Assembly: GCA_013423325.1 (NCBI GenBank)
Contig: BLJB01000594.1
Span: 1 to 25,508, forward strand
DNA length: 25,508 nucleotides
Source of the DNA: Usnea hakonensis
Lineage: Eukaryota; Ascomycota; Lecanoromycetes; Lecanorales; Parmeliaceae
Direction of reading: 5' to 3'
Shown: positions 22,228-25,508 of the stretch, one piece after another
How positions within the stretch are numbered: the first letter of the stretch is position 1
Layout of the letters: each line of letters opens with the position of its first letter
Made by a program: the position numbers and the translations under genes
Notes under the pieces: model-generated
Database searches by the model: none
What the model was told of the DNA's origin: nothing
What the model saw: only the letters and a program-made list of their open reading frames with translations

Positions 22228-22416
22228 TATTATAGTATTACTACCTTCCTATTTTACTACTATTACTTAGTATTATTCTTACTAGTAGCTTAGCGATTCG
22301 GGCGATTCACTATATATAGTAATCTTCCAGTTTAGACTTCACTCTATATTATTTATATTCACACATTCACTTATAGCTACCATTACTATTGTCACTGTCA
22401 CTGTTGCTACCCAACA
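22228..22416 (+). repeat. element B 3' LTR
   Basis: This copy mirrors the 5' LTR: its start is mutated (TATTATAG in place of TGTTATGG) and its last ~90 bases, ending in CAACA at 22412-22416, are spared. Confidence 0.95.
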
Positions 22417-22421
22417 GAAAT

Positions 22422-23786
22422 AGAAAAGTAAATATTTTTTAATTTATAATATTATATTTAATTATCTAGATATTAATTACTATAATAATTATAAAGGTTA
22501 TATTACTAATATATACCTTCTCTAGAAAGCTATTAAAGTTAATTATAAGTCTAAAGGCTTTAGTATCTTTAATAATCTCTATTATTAGCTATTTACTTTT
22601 AAGCTCTAGAACTATATAAATATTATTAAATATACTAGAAAGTTTAAAGAACTTTATAATAATATTATTAATATATATAAAAAAGTAGAGTTTAATAATA
22701 ATATCTTTATCTTTCTCTTCTATATAGGTTTTAGAAAATAATATAAAAATTACTTTTTAATTTATATTTAAAATTATAAAATTATAAATACTAATAGAAA
22801 TATAATCTATAGTTTTAAATATATAATATAGTAATTTATTTAAAGTATAATTAATCTTTTAGCTAGTTATATTAAATCTATTTTAAGAATAATAGTAATA
22901 TAGCTAGAGATATATATTATAATTATATTTAAAATAGAAAAGTTTTAGAATAATATAATTAAAAAATTAGATATAGTCTATATCTAATATTTAATTAAAT
23001 ATTATCAGAATTATAAAAAGAATTACTATACTTATAATAAATATAAGAGTAGATTAACCCGTAAATAAAATTTAAATCGTAGCTATAATAATAGTAGTAA
23101 ATAATAATATAATAATAGGGACTATAGATATTATAATAGTTATAATTAAAAGAGTAATTATTATAATTATTATAATTACTATAAGAAGTCTTATAAGCCT
23201 TATTAAGATATTAATCTTATTTACTATAATATTATTAATAAAGATAATTTAGTCTTAGATTCTAGTACTAAATAGGACTATAATAAATATAACTATTATA
23301 TTATTATACTCTTTAAAGATAAAAAGCTAAAATTTTATATTATAGAAATAATTATTATAATTATAAAATCTATTAAACTCCTAATAAGATAGGATTTAGA
23401 TTTATATTATTTAATCTATATAATATCTAATCGTTTAGTTTTTAAGATATATACTCTTATTACTAGTAAAGACTATTAGTTAATTAGAGGGATTAGGGGA
23501 TCCCTCTACCTAATTAATAAAAGTAAAATTAAAATTAATATTAATATTAGCGATTAATATTATTTATTAATTTTTAATAATATACTCTATATTTTTAGTT
23601 TATCTATAAATCTAATTTTTTAGGGTAAACTAATATAATTAGATTATTTAATAAAAATTATTTTTAAAGGAATTAAGATCGGGGTAAAAAAAATTACTAT
23701 TTAACTTATTAATAATAATATTTATTACTTTAATATATAGAAAAATAATTCTAAATAGCTATTTATATTAATTTTAATATTAAAGT
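22422..23786 (+). pseudogene. gag: Ty1/copia gag and protease, right part, truncated
   Basis: In frame 2 this continues the gag piece at 7459-7982. Gag helices include FKELYNNIINIYKKVEF near 22640. A CCHC knuckle is at 23003-23044: the spacing C-X2-C-X4-H-X4-C is exact, with all four ligands now Tyr. A second Tyr-rich stretch lies near 23160-23200. The aspartic protease motif LDS is at 23255-23263, with the following Gly changed to Ser. A GAG-pre-integrase-type segment follows (NNILYIFSLSINLIF, then GKLI, then NNNIYYFNI) at about 23570-23750. The order of knuckle, protease and pre-integrase domain identifies Ty1/copia. Integrase, RT and RNase H are missing: the element stops at an abrupt composition change near 23786. 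Confidence 0.85.
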
Positions 23787-23845
23787 AGATCGCCCTCCTC
23801 ACGCTCCTTCCATCGCCCTCACTATAGCGACGACTAAAGTCCTCA

Positions 23846-23994
23846 CTGCGAGAGACGCGGAATATATACCCAAGGTATAATTATAACCGCGACGCGTTAG
23901 CTAACGGTTTAGAACTCGAAACGCGTTAGAGGAAGAGGTTAAGGGAGTAAGACGCGTCAGCTATACCTCTAATAGTTCAAGTCTATTTCTACAG
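23846..23994 (+). repeat. tRNA-like repeat unit 1
   Basis: The unit opens with ctgcgagagac and closes with a perfect T-arm: stem aatag/ctatt around the loop ttcaagt (23971-23987), which fits the tRNA T-loop consensus TTCRANY. A diverged acceptor-like tctacag follows. At 149 bases it is too long for a tRNA, and its middle holds ACGCGT repeats. It is best read as a decayed tRNA-derived repeat, not a tRNA gene. Confidence 0.45.
23892..23957. promoter_or_regulatory. three spaced ACGCGT sites
   Basis: ACGCGT occurs at 23892-23897, 23921-23926 and 23952-23957, about 30 bases apart, within similar contexts (acgcgttag, acgcgttag, acgcgtcag). In yeast this hexamer is the MCB site bound by MBF at G1/S promoters. 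Here it may be no more than an internal repeat; function is not shown. Confidence 0.3.
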
Positions 23995-24039
23995 TCATCG
24001 GCTGGAGGCTAGGCGGTATATTTGGGAGCTCTATAGAAG

Positions 24040-24128
24040 CTGCTAGAGACTCGTTAATACCGGTCCTAAAGATATATCGTTAAGACCGATTTTCTCTACC
24101 TCTTAAGGGTTTAAGTCCCTTCTAGCAG
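24040..24128 (+). repeat. tRNA-like repeat unit 2 (best preserved)
   Basis: This 89-base unit can fold as a tRNA-like cloverleaf. The acceptor stem is ctgctag/ctagcag, a perfect 7 bp. The T-arm is aaggg/ccctt around tttaagt, placed directly before the acceptor strand as in a tRNA. A cggtc/gaccg stem lies where the anticodon arm would be, but with an 18-base loop. The D-arm is poor and no anticodon can be assigned. The T-arm also resembles a Pol III B box with one C-to-T change. Length and loop size argue against a working tRNA; a tRNA-derived SINE or a tRNA pseudogene is more likely. Confidence 0.5.
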
Positions 24129-24409
24129 TTATCAGCTGAGAGAGAGAAATTTCGACACGGGTACCCTTCAGGTACCAGAGCGGGCATCAACGTGAGCTCG
24201 AGGGTAGGCCAGCGGGGATACTAATACCTGGGTTCCGACACGGGCAAACTCTATATATAGATGGGCCTAGATATAGGCTGAAATAGACAGGATCACGCCT
24301 TATCGTATATAAGGGAAATCGCTTATAAAAACTATCCGATCGGTAGCTACTACGTGTTAGCGGCGTGGACCGAAGCTGGTCTCTACCGGTGGACGTATTA
24401 GCCTACTAG

Positions 24410-24510
24410 CTGCCGAACAGGATACCCTTAGGGATCGTAGACTATTAAGTATAAGGAACTTATTAATACCGGTTTCTATACCTTCTAAGAGTTTAAGTCT
24501 CTCCACGCAG
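24410..24510 (+). repeat. tRNA-like repeat unit 3
   Basis: The 3' half matches unit 2: ttaataccggt, then ccttctaagagtttaagtct, and cagctg just downstream. The T-arm is aagag/ctctc around tttaagt, with four of five pairs. The acceptor pairing is limited to ctgc/gcag. The three units share a downstream tail (CAGTCATCAGCTG-like). Confidence 0.4.
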
Positions 24511-25087
24511 TCAACAGCTGGAAGCGGAAAGAGAGACGAGTAGATCCCAATATAGGTATAGCCAAGCACTTGATATAGCGGTTCTTAGTTAGTAGGGTGG
24601 AAACACTACGATATTGCTACTAGTAAGGGCAGTATTATAGTAGTCCCTACGAGATATAGACGGCCTAAATAAGGGAGACCTCTGATAGTAACGCGAAGCA
24701 GGTAAACCCTGTAGGGCGTAGTATATAATAGCAACTACTATTAGCTTTTAGAGCTAAATAAGACTGTCTATATGGCCCGAGAGGACAGTATGTGTATATC
24801 GGTATACCGAGAGCTATGAGAAGTCAACTACCTCGTAATAAGGGCCTGAGGCGGAGTAGAGAGCAAGCCAAAGCGGTGCCGTATACCTAGTCTCGTAGGA
24901 GGTATACTTAAGGAGTAAATAGCGGTCGACTTAGGCGATAGTTAGCCTTGCCTACTAACTACGTGAAGCCCTGGCCTAGAGGAATAGTCTGAGCCAAGTG
25001 CGAAAGTGACCTCGAAAGCAATTACAGGGTGCAAACTGGGTGGAGGACCTGAAGAGCAGGATTCCGACCTCCTAAATCGATCGCTAG

Positions 25088-25508
25088 CTCTTCCAGGCAT
25101 GTATAGACCTAGGTTACCACCCGAGGGAGTTCAAAGTCGCCAATACGATAGTCCTCCGTAAACCGGGCAAAGATGACTACTCCGAACCGAAGTCGTACCG
25201 ACCGATCGCCCTATTAAGCACCCTGGGGAAGGCCCTAGAAATAGTCGTAGCCAAGAGACTTAGCGACTATATAGAGGAATATAACCTCCCCCCGGAATAA
25301 ATAGGTATACGGAGAGGGCGGTCTACTAAGATAGCCCTAGAGATAATCGTAAACGTAGTATATACGGTTTAGGGTAGTAGTAAATAATACGTGGCTAGCC
25401 TACTCTCTCTAGACGTAGTAGGGGTATTCGATAATATATCCTATAAGCGGCTCCTCTATAACCTTAAATCTAAAGGGATCCCTCCCTAGATAGTGAACTG
25501 GACGTCGA
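25088..25508 (+). pseudogene. Tad1-like LINE reverse transcriptase, runs off window
   Basis: This is the start of the reverse transcriptase domain of a non-LTR retrotransposon, in frame 2 with no indel. Readable motifs in order are LFQACIDLGYHPREFK, then LRKPGKDDYSEPKSYRPIAL (25148-25213), LGKALEIVVAKRL, RRGRSTKIALE, and the RT A box LLSLDVVGVFDNIS (about 25403-25444), with its catalytic Asp intact at 25412-25414. This block order is typical of fungal Tad1-clade LINEs. Only a handful of in-frame stops are present, so it is far less mutated than the LTR elements. The stop just before 25088 and the absence of a recognisable endonuclease upstream suggest 5' truncation or deletion. The catalytic YADD box and 3' end lie beyond the window. 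Confidence 0.85.

Larger units (their letters stand above)
7983..22416 (+). mobile_element. element B: chromovirus, split by element C
   Basis: This Ty3/gypsy element lies on the plus strand with 189-bp LTRs. Without element C and its duplicated 5 bases, it is about 7.5 kb. One reading frame (frame 3 of the window) runs through gag, protease, RT, RNase H and the integrase zinc finger. It resumes in the same frame at 20697 with the integrase core and chromodomain. It is inserted in a copia gag gene. It appears to encode Gag and Pol as a single polyprotein, whereas element C uses two frames. Confidence 0.95.
23787..25087. other. GC-richer, lightly mutated segment without a recognised gene
   Basis: At about 23787 the AT-rich copia sequence gives way within a few bases to sequence with frequent CpA and TpG. 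No protein domain could be read in any frame between here and the LINE RT. The first ~720 bases hold three tRNA-like repeat units. The last ~500 bases (about 24570-25087) show nothing that I can identify. It may be the 5' part of the LINE that follows, a SINE cluster, or unrelated DNA; the right-hand end of this unit cannot be fixed. Confidence 0.6.

Noticed and set aside
24040..24128. A functional tRNA gene
   Set aside because: The acceptor and T-arm are good, but the D-arm is weak, the anticodon loop is 18 bases and no anticodon can be assigned.
24357..24569. A minus-strand open frame of 70 codons
   Set aside because: It is antisense to tRNA-like unit 3, has no domain, ribosome or promoter context, and exists mainly because this segment was spared from RIP stops.
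24980..25060. Hairpin-rich sequence (gtgcgaaagtgac) resembling a structured intron or ribozyme
   Set aside because: Only a short stem can be drawn and no group I, group II or HDV-type core could be recognised.

Overview
The window is a retrotransposon graveyard from a filamentous ascomycete (Pezizomycotina), not a gene-bearing region. Almost all of it carries the mark of repeat-induced point mutation (RIP). CpA and its complement TpG are almost gone, while CpG, CpC and CpT survive. Nearly every former Gln or Trp codon now reads TAG or TAA, and nearly every ATG has become ATA. That is why no normal open reading frames exist, although protein domains can still be read through the stops. The species cannot be named from the sequence.

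Layout, left to right. (1) 1-72 is poly-A at the window edge and 73-441 is featureless AT-rich DNA. (2) 442-7453 is element A, a complete Ty3/gypsy chromovirus on the minus strand, with 234-bp LTRs and a perfect 5-bp target duplication. (3) 7459-7982 and 22422-~23786 are two halves of a Ty1/copia gag-protease gene that still join in frame. (4) 7983-22416 is element B, a plus-strand chromovirus with 189-bp LTRs that split the copia element. (5) 13773-20691 is element C, a plus-strand chromovirus with 190-bp LTRs and a perfect target duplication. It sits inside the integrase gene of element B, just after the CxxC of its zinc finger. (6) From about 23787 the base composition changes abruptly. This GC-richer, lightly mutated segment contains three copies of a tRNA-like unit, spaced ACGCGT sites, and then the reverse transcriptase of a Tad1-like LINE running off the right edge.

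Events inferred: copia first, then B into copia, then C into B. A inserted independently just left of the readable copia sequence. B is mutated right up to the C junction while the ends of C are spared, so B was probably mutated before C arrived. In each of the three LTR pairs the outer ends escaped mutation and the inner parts did not, in mirror image.

None of these elements can encode working proteins as written. The most unusual items are a separate reading frame of about 450 codons between the chromodomain and the 3' LTR of element C, the mirrored RIP gradients, and the tRNA-like repeats beside the LINE. All calls come from reading by eye; no database search was run.
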